Shown here: positions 1-10,632 of the stretch, in pieces | Layout of the letters: every line of letters begins with the position of its first letter | Numbering within the stretch: position 1 is the stretch's first letter | Source of the DNA: Taxillus chinensis | Lineage: Eukaryota; Streptophyta; Magnoliopsida; Santalales; Loranthaceae | DNA: 64,000 nt | Reading direction: 5' to 3' | Assembly: GCA_023512835.1 (NCBI GenBank) | Contig: CM042090.1 | Location: forward strand, 3,937,826 to 4,001,825 | The notes under the pieces: generated by a model | The model's database searches: none | Seen by the model: the letters and a program-made list of their open reading frames with translations, nothing else | Told to the model about the DNA's origin: nothing | Made by a program: the position numbers and the translations under genes

Positions 1-2359
1 TACTTGGGCCTGATTCGAGTCGAGGCCCCATTTGACCCGATTGTTGACTTTTCAGGGTTTATTGGTTGACTTTGCATTTGGGCGGTTATGTGGGTGTGAT
101 ATTATTTGAATAGTGTTGTGCTCGTCATTTCGAGCGTTTTGATTGTAATTTGACTCAATTTGAAGTTCGAGACCTTGGAGGTCAATTATTGACTAGGTCA
201 ATGATTGACTAGGTCGATTATTGGTCAATGATGGCGAAATATAAATAAGCAGGAAAAAGAATAAGCTTTCACTTTACGCTATTATGTTTGTGCGTTTGAG
301 AGAGAGAGAGATAGAGCTTGGAGCTTGGTGCCTTGGTGATTTGGGGCGAGTTGGGTTCTTGGAGTTCTAAGAATCACTCCAGGTAGGTGTCCTTAAACTC
401 CTTATTTTGATTCTGTTTTGGATCTGCATGAATTTATCATGATTTATGAAATTGAGCATGAACCCTAGATTTTGAGGGAAATCCAATTCTGGGTTAGATC
501 TAATGGTTTAGCATAAGATCTGTGGTTAAGAACTGATTTAGATCATTGTAGAGATGTGTTTCTGTGATTTTGGGGGTGTATAACGTGTATTTCATGATAG
601 TTGAGAAGTCAACCATGAAAATATGGGTTTAGATCTAGATTTATCGAATCTGCAATTATATGTGCGTATTTGTGTTATTACTGTGGGATTTAGAGGCGTT
701 CTGGATGCATTTTGAGGTAGATATGGTCGTCTTTTGCGTAAAACGTGTGTTTGGGAGCGTCCGGGGGGTCGCTGGGTTGGTTCCAGGATGAAGAACAGCG
801 AAAACGATGATGAATAGTACCCTGGGCGCATTACGGGGTCGAAATGACGAAGATCCGAAGTTCGGGTCGTAGGGTCGTAGTTCGTAGACTCGTAGTTCGT
901 AGGGTCATAGTTCGTAGATTCGTAGTTCGTAGGGTCGTAGTTCGTAGACCCGTAGTTCATAGACTCATAGTTCGTAAGTCGAAGTCGTAGTCCGAAGGTC
1001 GAAGATCGAAGACCCGCTCGAGTCTTCGAGGCGCGCTACGCGCCTACGAGTCGCAACTCCGCCTACAAGTCTCCGAGGCGCAGCTGCGGTTCCGCGCTAT
1101 GAGTCGCAACTCCAACAGTGTAACTGGACACTGGACTGGACTATTTACATTGTAACCCATACCCATCTACACATTTAAGTTTTATACGTAAGTTACAATA
1201 TAAATAACGAAATACCCCCCTTTTGGATTCAAAGAAAAATACTAGAAAAATTAGTTCTCACTCTTTCAAAATGTGAAAATTGGCATTTAGTGTAAAATCT
1301 CGAAAAAATCCAGTTTTTCGTAGAGGTGAATTTTTGGAAAGTGGGGTTAGACATCTCGAGAAAAATCCCCAAAAAATCAGATTATCTTATTTATGATATA
1401 GAGACCTAATGCTGGGACTTTTTATTGCAAGAAAATAGTCTGCTATGGGTATCTCCTTCCTTAGTCAAGGAATGAGGATCGACTTGTGAAGACCGACTAC
1501 GGTTCTAAAGGGAGTGTTGTACACCTTAAGACCATATTGGTGTTGGTATGTTGGGTTGCGGATTTGGGACTTGGGTTCCATGACTTGTTGGGTTCTCATC
1601 GTGGAGCACGAGATGATGCTATGTGGTTGACGGGGCAGGCATATGCGCTGATGGCAGGCCTGTGTGGCACTGTGGCCGGGCATATTGTGCTATGGCCGTG
1701 GCAGCATATGCGCCGATGGCCAGCCTGTGTGGCTCTTTGTCCCGGGCATATAGCGCTGTGGTAGAGCTGAGTGCCCTGAGCTGGGATCCTGTTGAGGATC
1801 ATGGACAAGCTGTCCTGTGAGGGCAGGCTGGGTCCTGATGTTTGTTTGCAGGCTGAGTCCTGATGATTGTGCACACTACACAGTGCACGAGTATACAGAG
1901 CATGTAGTATAGACTTGTATGTTTGCATGATGTGGAGTGTTGGGGTCACCTACTGAGCTTGTCGGCCACTCCTACTTGCTGTTTACTTTTTTTTAGGTGT
2001 GACCCGAGACTAGTGGAGGACTTTCTTCCAGGAGGACGCCCACTACTCTGATGTATGATACAGTATTATATTCTGTATTGTTTTGTGTGTTATCCCGGAC
2101 ATGAGTCCGTGGAAAGTTGTATTTGCATACTTTTTGTGATGTGATGTCCGTATGATTGTTTGACTCATTGTATGCATGATGATATATGGGAAAGTACAGG
2201 ATTACCCTTGATGTATGATCGTACAGGGTCGTATATTTGAGACAACACCCGCGGTGTAGTCTCTATTGGTGCTAGTCACCAACCCCTTGACCTTTCGGGT
2301 GCGGGCAAGGGGAAGTCATGTTCCTAGTTCCGGGTTCCCTGGAATTTGGGGGCATGGCA
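1..2359 (+). mobile_element. 3' part of a long Gypsy-type LTR (start lies outside the window)
   Basis: The right end reads GGGGGCATGGCA, and its reverse complement TGCCATGCCCCC matches the terminus at 63562 (TGTCACGCTCCC). About 400 bp inward from that end (1930-2359) is the reverse complement of 63562-64000 with scattered mismatches, so these are two copies of one LTR family in opposite orientation. A TATA-like AATATAAATAAG near 238, followed by a (GA)-rich leader near 300 and a GGTAGGT motif near 382, sets the sense as +. A pyrimidine-rich tract ending TTTTTTTTAG before GTGTGACCCGAG (about 1985-2005) resembles a 3' splice site. The left end is not in the window. The lineage is probably Tekay-like chromovirus, judged from LTR style; this is inference. 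Confidence 0.75.
857..985. repeat. Minisatellite with a 15/30-bp unit inside the LTR
   Basis: The motif CGTAGTTCGTAGRGT is repeated about eight times with small changes (GACTCGTAGTTCGTAGGGT alternating with GATTCGTAGTTCGTAGG). The alternation gives a 30-bp higher-order unit. On the opposite strand it reads through as a repetitive Asn-Tyr-rich peptide, which is a translation of the repeat and not a gene. Confidence 0.85.
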
Positions 2360-2790
2360 ACACCCCCTCCTGGATCTCCCCCCACAATGCCCGGCGGCAA
2401 CCCCCCCCCCCCCGGATCTCCACCCCACAACGCGGCGACCCTCCCGACACCTGGATCTGCCCCCACAATGCCCGGCGGCAAACCCCACCCCCCCCCGGAT
2501 CTCCACCCCACAACGCTCGGCGACCCTCCCGACACCTGGATTCGCACCCCCGCGACGCCTGGCGACCCCTCCCACAACGCCGGCGACCCCCTCCCCACAA
2601 TGCTGGCTCGCGCCAATGCAAGCCTCCACCCCCCGCAACGTGACCCTCCCCTGGTGATCCCCTACCCCACGCGAAGGCTTCCTCCGCTGCGACGCCCATG
2701 AGACCGATGCGAGCCCTCGCATCGACGCAAGCCTCTACCCTTGTAACGTGACCCTCCACCGACACCGCCGCCCCTCCCTGCAAACACAAT
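2360..2790. repeat. C-rich imperfect tandem repeat beside the LTR end
   Basis: The sequence is very C-rich, with runs of 9 to 14 C. An ~81-bp unit containing CCCCACAATGCCCGGCGGCA, then GGATCTCCACCCCACAACGC and CTCCCGACACCTGGAT, occurs twice in near-identical form (from about 2380 and 2461) with further decayed copies. Long ORFs on both strands here come from the base composition. No PBS follows the LTR end, so the LTR may be solo or the junction rearranged. Confidence 0.75.
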
Positions 2791-2960
2791 TTTTTTTAAA
2801 AAAAAATTCGATCGACAGAAAACTATTGCCAAACAAAAAGACAGTTTTTAATTTTACAAAAAATAGTTTCTAAATGCGGTTTCCAAAAAATTATTTTTAA
2901 AACAAAAAACAACAACATGCACCAAACATAGCCTTATTCGTGGCTTTAAGTGATTCGGAT

Positions 2961-3425
2961 GCTTATTCGGTATCAAGACTCCTTATTCCGAATGATGAAG
3001 TCTTATTCGGTGTAAATGAAAGACTCGGATCCTTACTCGTATCGTGACTCCTTATTTCACGCGATGGAAGCTTATATCGAGTCTTTGTTTTCTTATTTCA
3101 TTTTATCACAATGCTCAGATCCTTATTCCACATCATGCCTTCTTATTCCGCGTGATGGAAGCTTATATATACCGAGCTTTTGTTTGCTTATTCCGTGTTA
3201 TTGCAAGGCTTAAATCCTTATTTCGCATCATGTCTTCTTATTTCGCATGATGAAAGCTTATTCCGACCCTTTGTTTGTTTATTCCATGTTATTGCAAGGC
3301 TCAAACTCTTATTTCGCATGACTTCTTATTTCGTGCGTTTAGAGATATATACCAAGTCATTGTTTCTTACTCCGTGTTAATGAAAGACTTAGATTCTTAT
3401 TCATTATCATGACCTTGGTTGTTTA
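2961..3425. repeat. ~90-bp tandem array, six decayed units
   Basis: Units begin with GATCCTTATTC-like phrases near 2961, 3031, 3121, 3216, 3307 and 3394, so spacing is about 70, 90, 95, 91 and 87 bp. Each unit contains CTTATTYCG, a GCATCATG or GCGATGGAAGCTTAT phrase, CTTTGTTT and ATTGCAAGGCT or ATGAAAGACT. I see no coding potential; several short ORFs are readings of the repeat. Confidence 0.8.
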
Positions 3426-4599
3426 CCAAGTACTTGACCTCACTCATGTTAATACGGATCGAATTATGTATCCTATCCTTAGTCGTTCATCTAGAAGAAC
3501 TTGCTTTCGATTGCTCTCATGCTTTTCGATCTCTTTATTTGTGATTCAAGATCTATCAATAAGACTAATCTTCTACAACATATTAGTAGACAAACATAAA
3601 GACCTCAAATCAAATTACATAGGATTTCATTTGCATCTTCTAAACCATGTGACCATAAAATTCAAATTTTATATAATTTCACATGTTTTAAAAATACGGT
3701 TATGTATTTTTTTTGTTACTATCATGTTTTAAATATCTTTTCTATTGACTTGTTAAATATTATAACTAATAAATTTATATATTTTGACGAACATTGGATA
3801 GTTTTTTTAGAAAAAAAGTTTCTTGTGCTTGCATTAGGAGTTTTCAAGTATTTACGGAATAACTTTGCAAGTTTTCTTATAATAAATATACGTGATATAT
3901 GATTCTCGAGATATGCAAGCATTGTGGGTTACATTTTGATAGGATTTTTAGCTCTAATGATAAGGTTGAAATAAATAAATTTAATTTAAGATGTAGCAGT
4001 ATTGTGATCCCAATTCTTGACTTTAATATCACTCATTAATCCATCTTTAATTCATCACAAGCAACCAACATTAAATTAGTTTGCAAGAATGCATATTAGC
4101 TATATTAAAATTTTGAATATAATTATATTATTGACCGAATACCCCATCGTGAAAATTCATATCGTTTAAATAAATATTTATATGCGCTCTCTTGTGAGGA
4201 AGAACTTGCACAATTTAATTCAAAACAATCATAATTAGTGAAACACTAAATCATCAAATAAATAAATTATATAATATGTTGAATTGCCTTTAGTTCTTTC
4301 CCATCACCTATCTTGAGCGCACAGGAGTATCCAAGTGAAGCCTACTATGATGGAGGCCAACAAAGTGTCGATCTCAAAAAGCAACTACAATATAGGAGTA
4401 GCTGAAAAACTTTAAGCTACCTATAATAATTTTCTCCTTCAAGTAATGATCCAATTCCTGTTTGTTGGCCGCACACCCTCTCTTTCTTTTTGTAGCATCT
4501 AGGTCAAATTCACTTTCTTCGAAGTCAAGGAAATGAACAGCCTAAATAGTTTTTATAAGTTATATATGAGAATGAGATGAGCAGCATTTTGCACACAGC
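3426..4599. other. AT-rich spacer, nothing recognised
   Basis: The stretch is AT-rich with short unconvincing ORFs (for example 3409-3732 and 3702-3902). A more mixed stretch at 4290-4560 shows no family I know. I see no RNA gene. Confidence 0.6.
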
Positions 4600-5112
4600 A
4601 ACCGTCATGGTCCCACGTCATCAAAACGGTTAATCCAACCGACGAATAAACAAAACTTTGAAGCAAAACGGAGATTGAACGCTGTTAACAGCATCGCTCT
4701 TCCCCTACCTCTTTTACCTCCCGCTGTTCTTTCTCACGCATGGCCTCCGATCTTGGCCGGCTGAAGTCGGCCTCTCCTTCGGACCTTCGCATGCACACAC
4801 TGGGATGAGACGAACAGTGGATGAGATTGAGGGAGAGGAAGAAGTGGTTCGCCTATGGCTCGTCGCCGCCTCGTCGGGAGGTTCTCTTCTCTCTCCTCCT
4901 CCTTCAATTCACCCAACATTACAGAGGCCTGGGGCAGGGTGTGGGGTTGTGTCCTCGCGCGGCCAACAGACGCCCAACACGGATTTGCTCTACCTCTTTT
5001 TCCCCTCACCTCGATTGATCTCGTCTACTCTCGATTCCGCTCCAACAAAGTGCGCTCCCTCCCCCCTGTAGACCACTGTAAGACCCTAGCCAGAGCTTCA
5101 GTGATAGTTTTC
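4600..5112 (+). other. GC-rich 5' flank of the MON2 relic
   Basis: Base composition changes sharply from the AT-rich spacer to CT-rich and GC-rich sequence typical of a plant 5' UTR. It contains a GTCCCACGTCATC (ACGT-core) motif near 4610 and CT runs near 4700 and 4890. Overlapping ORFs on both strands (for example 4855-5181) are open because of composition; only the last 23 codons resemble a protein. Confidence 0.45.
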
Positions 5113-5208
5113 ATGGCCATTCTGGAGTCAGATCTGCGGGCTCTGTCCGCCGAAGCTCATCACAGGTACCTCATTGTCTAGGACAGGGTAGAGCACGCAA
5201 TCGTTAAG
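5113..5208 (+). pseudogene. MON2: MON2 homologue, exon 1 relic with an in-frame stop
   Basis: Translation from ATG at 5113 gives MAILESDLRALSAEAHHRY, close to the very conserved start of plant MON2, a large Golgi/endosome trafficking protein related to Sec7-family ARF-GEFs. After RYLIV the frame meets TAG at 5179-5181 where MON2 has a Lys codon. The reading then continues with DRVEHAIVK, matching the family's D-x2-EHAILK, and ends at a plausible donor (AAG|GTCAGG at 5208/5209). Two Arg positions of the family read His-His here. GC-rich sequence at 4680-5112 looks like the 5' UTR and promoter side of the source gene. No second MON2 exon is visible downstream up to 7505, so this is a 5' fragment and not a working gene. 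The identification rests on 30-odd residues recalled from the family. Confidence 0.75.
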
Positions 5209-7505
5209 GTCAGGTTTCAATTTCAACCCCCCGTTTCTTCCTCAATTTGAACCTGCCATGTTCTATTCTCATTTCTTTTAAAATTTCTAGAATCAGCGTT
5301 ATACAATTTGTTCGAAAACTCTGTCAAATTCTACTTAAGTGATCCGTAGTTTTTGTTTGCTGATGTAGATTCATTTTCAATTCAGATTAAATGTATGATC
5401 GCTTGTTTCTGAAAATTCAAGACAACGACCATGTTTTTAGCTAGACATGTGTTGCGTTTGTTACCGTCATGTTTGTTTTGATTCTATAAATGCCAGTATA
5501 GAGCACCTAGTGTTGATTCTTTGAATGTCTAAGTAGGTGCTTATTTCCGTCAAGTGTAGAATAGATTCTATACAACTGTTCAAGAAGTCTGTCTCGTCCG
5601 TATCAAATTATCCATTATTTTTGTTTGTGGTTGTAAATTAAATATTCGGTTTGGATAAAATGTTTCATCCATTCTTTTGAGCTTTGGGGTAATGAGCATG
5701 GTTTTAGCCGTGTAGCTTAATTTTGAATAGTTCAAAGTCTTTGCATTTGTTGCTAAACTTTTTGTTATTTAAATAAGAGGTTAATGTTGGGTGTTCAAAA
5801 TCAACTGGTTTAATTTTACATAGGGTACATTAAGTGATAATGATTTGCATGCCTTTTTTTAATGGTTAAACTGCTAAGGCGATCCAGTCAAGTCACCTTT
5901 TCATTCTGGACAGATTGTTGTTTTGTGTGACTTGATAGCAGCAATGGCAAAAAGTAAAAACAAATCATCCTTAACTCCAAGACCATTGGTTGGCTATAGC
6001 CTATAGGGAATTTTGAGGAATAACAGGGTGCTTGGGGGAGTTAATGTTATAGGTTTTTTTTTTTGTAAACGCATGTATTATGTATGGAACATAAGCTATC
6101 ACAACTAATTGATCTTAGCATGTATAACTGTCTGAGTAAAAACATAAGCTATCACAACTAATGTCTGCAGATCCCAACCATACATACTAAGATCAATTTG
6201 AATGTCATTCTCTCATGTTCTCCTCAATTTAAGCCTCTGCACAAATTTCTTCCATTCTTAATTCTAGTGCTTGCACATAGGCATTGTGGCATTTTGTACT
6301 ATGTGGCAAAATTGTTAGTGCTGTTGATTGCGGTACACTCACATACCAAACCTCACTCCCTAGTCCCAAGCAATCTTATCAGCAGCTTATTGTGGTTTTG
6401 ATGCAATAAGTCGCCAATTAAGCTCACGGTGACCAGAATCGTCGCGATCAAGAGAAGGAGGAATCTATATGTTAAGTTGGTGGTACCATAACAGAATCTA
6501 TATGTTATGTTTTTTGCATTCCAAATGTAACTGTCAGGTTACGTGTTTTAACATTGTGATGATGTGTCCTAGCTGTCATGGCGGCTGCTGCCGTAAGGGA
6601 AACTGCCCTCCAATAACCACAACTGTTTCCCATACGCAGGGTGTCCATGATCTGCTCTGCACCTCCACCACGATCTCCTCCACTTCACACCCTTCGTCCG
6701 ACTGCAGCGCCTTGGACCGCCATGGTGGGCGACTCTTGTATTTAAATTTTAAAATTTAATATATATATATAACAAAAAAATTAATCATAAACAAAAATAA
6801 CAAATAAAATATTTATCATAAAAATGAATATTCATATTTTGAACATGCACGATAGTTTTATTATCAATGCTATAAAAAATGTCTTTCTTTATATATACAA
6901 TCAAGATATTATTGATCTACTAATCACTCATTCGATTGTGCAATTGGTTCTTTATAATTTTTATAGTAAAGAATGCTTGTTCTATAGTATCAATTGCAAT
7001 TGGTAAATTTAATGTTAAAGCCACCAATAAATAAAATAATGTATAGATCACATTTTTGTTAGTCTCAACCATTTTTTCAAGTAAAATCACAATCCCTTCA
7101 AGTTTTGAAAATCCAATGCTTTGAGCAAGATAAATAAGTATTATTTTTGTTAGACTTTTTGTGAATTTTTTTAATTATAAATTAATTATTATTACTATTA
7201 TACGTACTAATAAGTTGAGGGTGGGCATTTGCCCACTCTAGTCATAAGCTACGTCCGCCCCTGTGTCTTCTAGAGCCTTGCTATCTGTTGACATGTTTTA
7301 GAACCGTAGCAAGTACTCAAATTTGGCTTTGGCGGGCTTTGACTAGTCTTGGGTATTTAGTCGTCCACTGCGACCTCCGTCTTCGAGGCCGACAAATTGA
7401 AAAATAGAGAGGACATACAAAACCTATCACACATGACACAAGTCAATTCAAATGAGAATAGTGTACCATGTAAATGGAATTCCACAAAAAATGGGAAACA
7501 ACAAT
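5209..7505. other. Intergenic spacer with no recognised gene
   Basis: This is mostly AT-rich. The phrase CATAAGCTATCACAACTAAT occurs twice near 6090 and 6144 and is followed by a partial inverse copy near 6175-6200. A GC-richer patch lies at 6550-6730. Sequence near 7215-7265 ending in GTCCGCCCCTG resembles the edge of an old transposon but cannot be assigned. No downstream MON2 exon was found. Confidence 0.5.
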
Positions 7506-7712
7506 TGTTGATATCCCATTTGTAAAGATATTTTATTAATTGATAATATCTTATTAATTGATATTAATTTATAGGATATCAATTAGTATTATTTGTTTAT
7601 ATAGAAGATTGTATAAATCACAGAAGATTGTAAAAGATTGATAAACTGATTTGTTAGGATTTGATTAGATCCTAATTAGCCTAAATAAATAAGAAAATCA
7701 GTATTTTTGGCA
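7506..7712 (+). repeat. Copia 5' LTR (207 bp)
   Basis: It begins TGTTGATATC and ends TTTTTGGCA, directly before a PBS (TGATATCAAAGCC, 7713-7725) complementary in style to initiator tRNA-Met. The first ~130 bp match the truncated 3' LTR at 28460-28591. The 5 bp before it are ACAAT; the right-hand target duplication is lost because the 3' LTR is truncated. Confidence 0.85.
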
Positions 7713-8099
7713 TGATATCAAAGCCAATCAAGGTCTAAAGGACCTGTGCTAAACCTAGTCCATTGACCAACATCCATTTTTCCAATCATCCAAATCCATC
7801 CTATCAAAATCCTAAGACTCAAAATCCTAAGCCCGCTTATCAATTGAGGCTTTAGTAATTCAAAACAAAATTACAAGCCATCCAAAATCCAACGTTTGCT
7901 CGCCCTAGACCGTTAGAGCCTCTCCTTTATACCACTTGTTGGATATGTCTCTCACAACTTTGTTCATTGCTATCAACTACCACCTCTGAATTTGCTATTT
8001 TTTTTCTTGTCCTTTCATGAGAAAAATATGTGATCTCATTGAATCCTCATGCTATCGACCCACGAAGACATCCCACGATCGTTCTAAATCCAACAATAT

Positions 8100-8440
8100 G
8101 AAGAATTCCAATTTCGATAAACTTACCTATAAATGTACTCATTGCAAATAAACAAAGTCATTCAAAAGATCGTTGCTTTGAACTCATTGGCTACCCAATT
8201 GGTGGGACCCCACAAAGCATTGAAATTCAAAACATCCTTCCACTATTACAATTACTCAAGCAATGGAAGACAATACCCATGCTAGGTCATCTACCTTGCT
8301 AACCACTTCAAACACTAGAGGTAAGGTGTTCACCACTTCTACGCTTGTTTTGAATAGTGCATGGATAATTAATTATGATGTTACTAATCATATGACATTC
8401 AATGTTAGGCAAGTCATCAATATTCGCTCATCGTCTTGAA
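8100..8440 (+). pseudogene. Copia gag zinc knuckle and protease remnant
   Basis: Near 8130-8220 a broken CX2C knuckle (KCTHCK, stop, then a CFELIGYP-like phrase in shifted frames) is the end of gag. At about 8355-8400 the phrase WIINYDVTNHMT corresponds to the Copia protease WIIDSGATNHMT, so the catalytic Asp-Ser-Gly is gone. Most of gag between the PBS and this point is missing or unrecognisable, because only ~400 bp are present. Confidence 0.75.
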
Positions 8441-8639
8441 ATTGTGTCTCCATGGCTAACAATAATACCACCTCGGTAATTGGGGAAGGATCATCACATC
8501 TTACTAATAATTTACATCTTGATTCTATGTTAGTTGTTCCCTCCTTAGATTATAACCTTTTATCGGTCTCCTAAATCACTACCACATTATCTTGTATTGT
8601 TATTTTTTGTCCAAATTGTTGTGTGTTTAAGGACATCCA

Positions 8640-9560
8640 AACTCGACAAATGATTGGTTATGATATTAAGAGAAGCAAGTTATATTACTTGGACTTGGCA
8701 TCGAAACTTCTACCAAATTACAATAGGCTTTATCAACAAAATGTCTTGATTTCCCTAAGAAGGTTGCTAACATCTTACTATGACATCATCTTTTAGGACA
8801 TGCGTTATTTGGTTATCTCAAAAGGTTATTTCCTAGTTTATGTATGAATGTGGATCTTTCTATGTTCAAGTATGATGTATGTGAACTTGCAAAAAGCCAT
8901 CGTACCTCTTTTCCTATAACCTTAAATAAAAGTCTTATTCCTTTTATGGTTATTCACTCGATGTTTGGGGACTATCTAAAGTTACAACCATGGGTGGGTC
9001 ACATTGGTTTGTTACTTTTATTGATGATTGTACTCGGATGACATGTTATGTTTGATAAAATCTAAATCGAAGTTAATTTGTTGTTTCGAAATTTTATAAT
9101 ACTATTTGTGCACAATATAATGCCTAAATCCAAGTGTTACACAAGTAATAATGGCCAGGAATACCATAATTTAGACCTTCAACAATTTTTTGCCTCACAT
9201 GGTTTCATCCATTAAACCAGATTATCCGAGATACCCCTCAATAGAATGGTGTGGCCGAACAAGAAAAATAGACACTTATTGGAGGTTGTTCATGCTTCCC
9301 TCATTAAGGCTCACATGCCATTGTGTTATTAGGGTGAAGCCCTTCTCTTTGCTACATATCTTGTTAATCATGTTCCATCTCGTTCTCTCCAATTCCATAC
9401 ACCCTTTTAGACACTCAAAGTATTTGTTGTTGCTTCTACAGTCCCAAACCTTCCCCTTCATGTCTTCGGGTGTGTTGCCTATGTTCATCTTCCTCCAAAC
9501 CAATGTAGTACGTTAATGCCTCATCATTTGCCTACTAAACACAAGTTTATCACTATGGAT
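8640..9560 (+). pseudogene. Copia GAG-pre-integrase and integrase remnant
   Basis: The phrase SKLYYLDLASK near 8680 is the GAG-pre-integrase motif. NGQEYHN near 9155 corresponds to the second catalytic Asp region (NGGEY). An ATYLVNHVPSRSLQFHTPF-like stretch near 9355-9415 is the standard integrase tail. Frames change several times and stops are frequent. Confidence 0.78.
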
Positions 9561-9959
9561 GCTGTTTTCCATGAAAGCATAGTGGTCATAACTTGAAGTT
9601 AAGTAATGATACACTACACAATGACACGGTAAGTGTAGAAGTGGATGATTTGAAGCATAGTGGATGAATCGTTGATTAGAATAAGAATGAGCACCAAGAA
9701 GGCTAAGAAACATTTGAAACCAAATCTCTCCCAATTGATACACCAAGCCAATTGTTGTTTGAGGAAAGTCCTTACATAGTACCAGAGTTATCTAATAGAT
9801 AATTACCACAACTTCTTACTAAAGGTATTCCAAAATTTACATATGAACCTCAAATTGTCAAATAAAGTAAGATATCCGATGAACCATTATATGTCTACAC
9901 ACCGCTTGTCACAAACAAATTAGTCATTTGTCAATTAATTATCTATTGTATCTATACCT

Positions 9960-10632
9960 AATAGTGTGTAGGAAGCCTTAACCGATTCAAGATAGAAAGG
10001 CTGCGATGAATGAAGAGATGGCCTCTTTATAGAAGAATCAAACTTGGGAGCTTGTTGGCCATCTCATTGACAAAAAACCAATTGGGTGCCGGTGGATCTT
10101 TACTATGAAATACAAAGTTGATGGTACAATTGAACACTTTAAAGCGAGATTAGTGGCAAAGGGCTACACTCAAACTTATGGAATTGACTACACAGAGACA
10201 TTTGCACCTATTGCCAAGATTAATACCATCCTAGTTTTGTTATCTTTAGCTATAAATTTGGACTAGCCATTACAATAGTTTGATGGGAAGAATGCATTCT
10301 TGCATGATAACCTTTCGAAGAAGTTTACATGGATCTTCGACCAAGGTGCATGGTAACCGAAAGACAAAAGCAAAAGGTATGCAAGTTGTGGAAATCACTA
10401 TATGGATTAAAACAGTCTTCTATAGCATGGTTTGGACGATTCACAAAATTCATGACCACCTTTGGTTATAAGCAAAGCAATTCAGATCACACATTGTTTT
10501 TAAAGAAGCGACATGGGAAAATTACCGCACTCATTGTATATGTCGATGACATGATCATCATAGGCAATAACTCGAAGAGATGAAAGCTTTGAAGGAGTAC
10601 TTGTCCAAGGAATTTGAAATAAAAGATTTAGA
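9960..10632 (+). pseudogene. Copia reverse transcriptase, N-terminal part
   Basis: [20 protein letters not shown], then [20 protein letters not shown] and LIVYVDDMIIIGNN, are the RT landmark motifs, the last with the catalytic YVDD near 10538. Stops and at least two frame changes break it. It ends with EFEIKDL at about 10630, where a Gypsy LTR begins; the next residues are found at 26103. Confidence 0.88.

Noticed and set aside
592..960. Minus-strand ORF with a repeated Asn-Tyr-x-Ser/Asp-Thr pattern
   Set aside because: It is the translation of the 15/30-bp minisatellite in an LTR, with no other protein features.
2266..2789. Five overlapping Pro- or Gly-rich ORFs on both strands
   Set aside because: They are open only because the DNA is C-rich and tandemly repeated.
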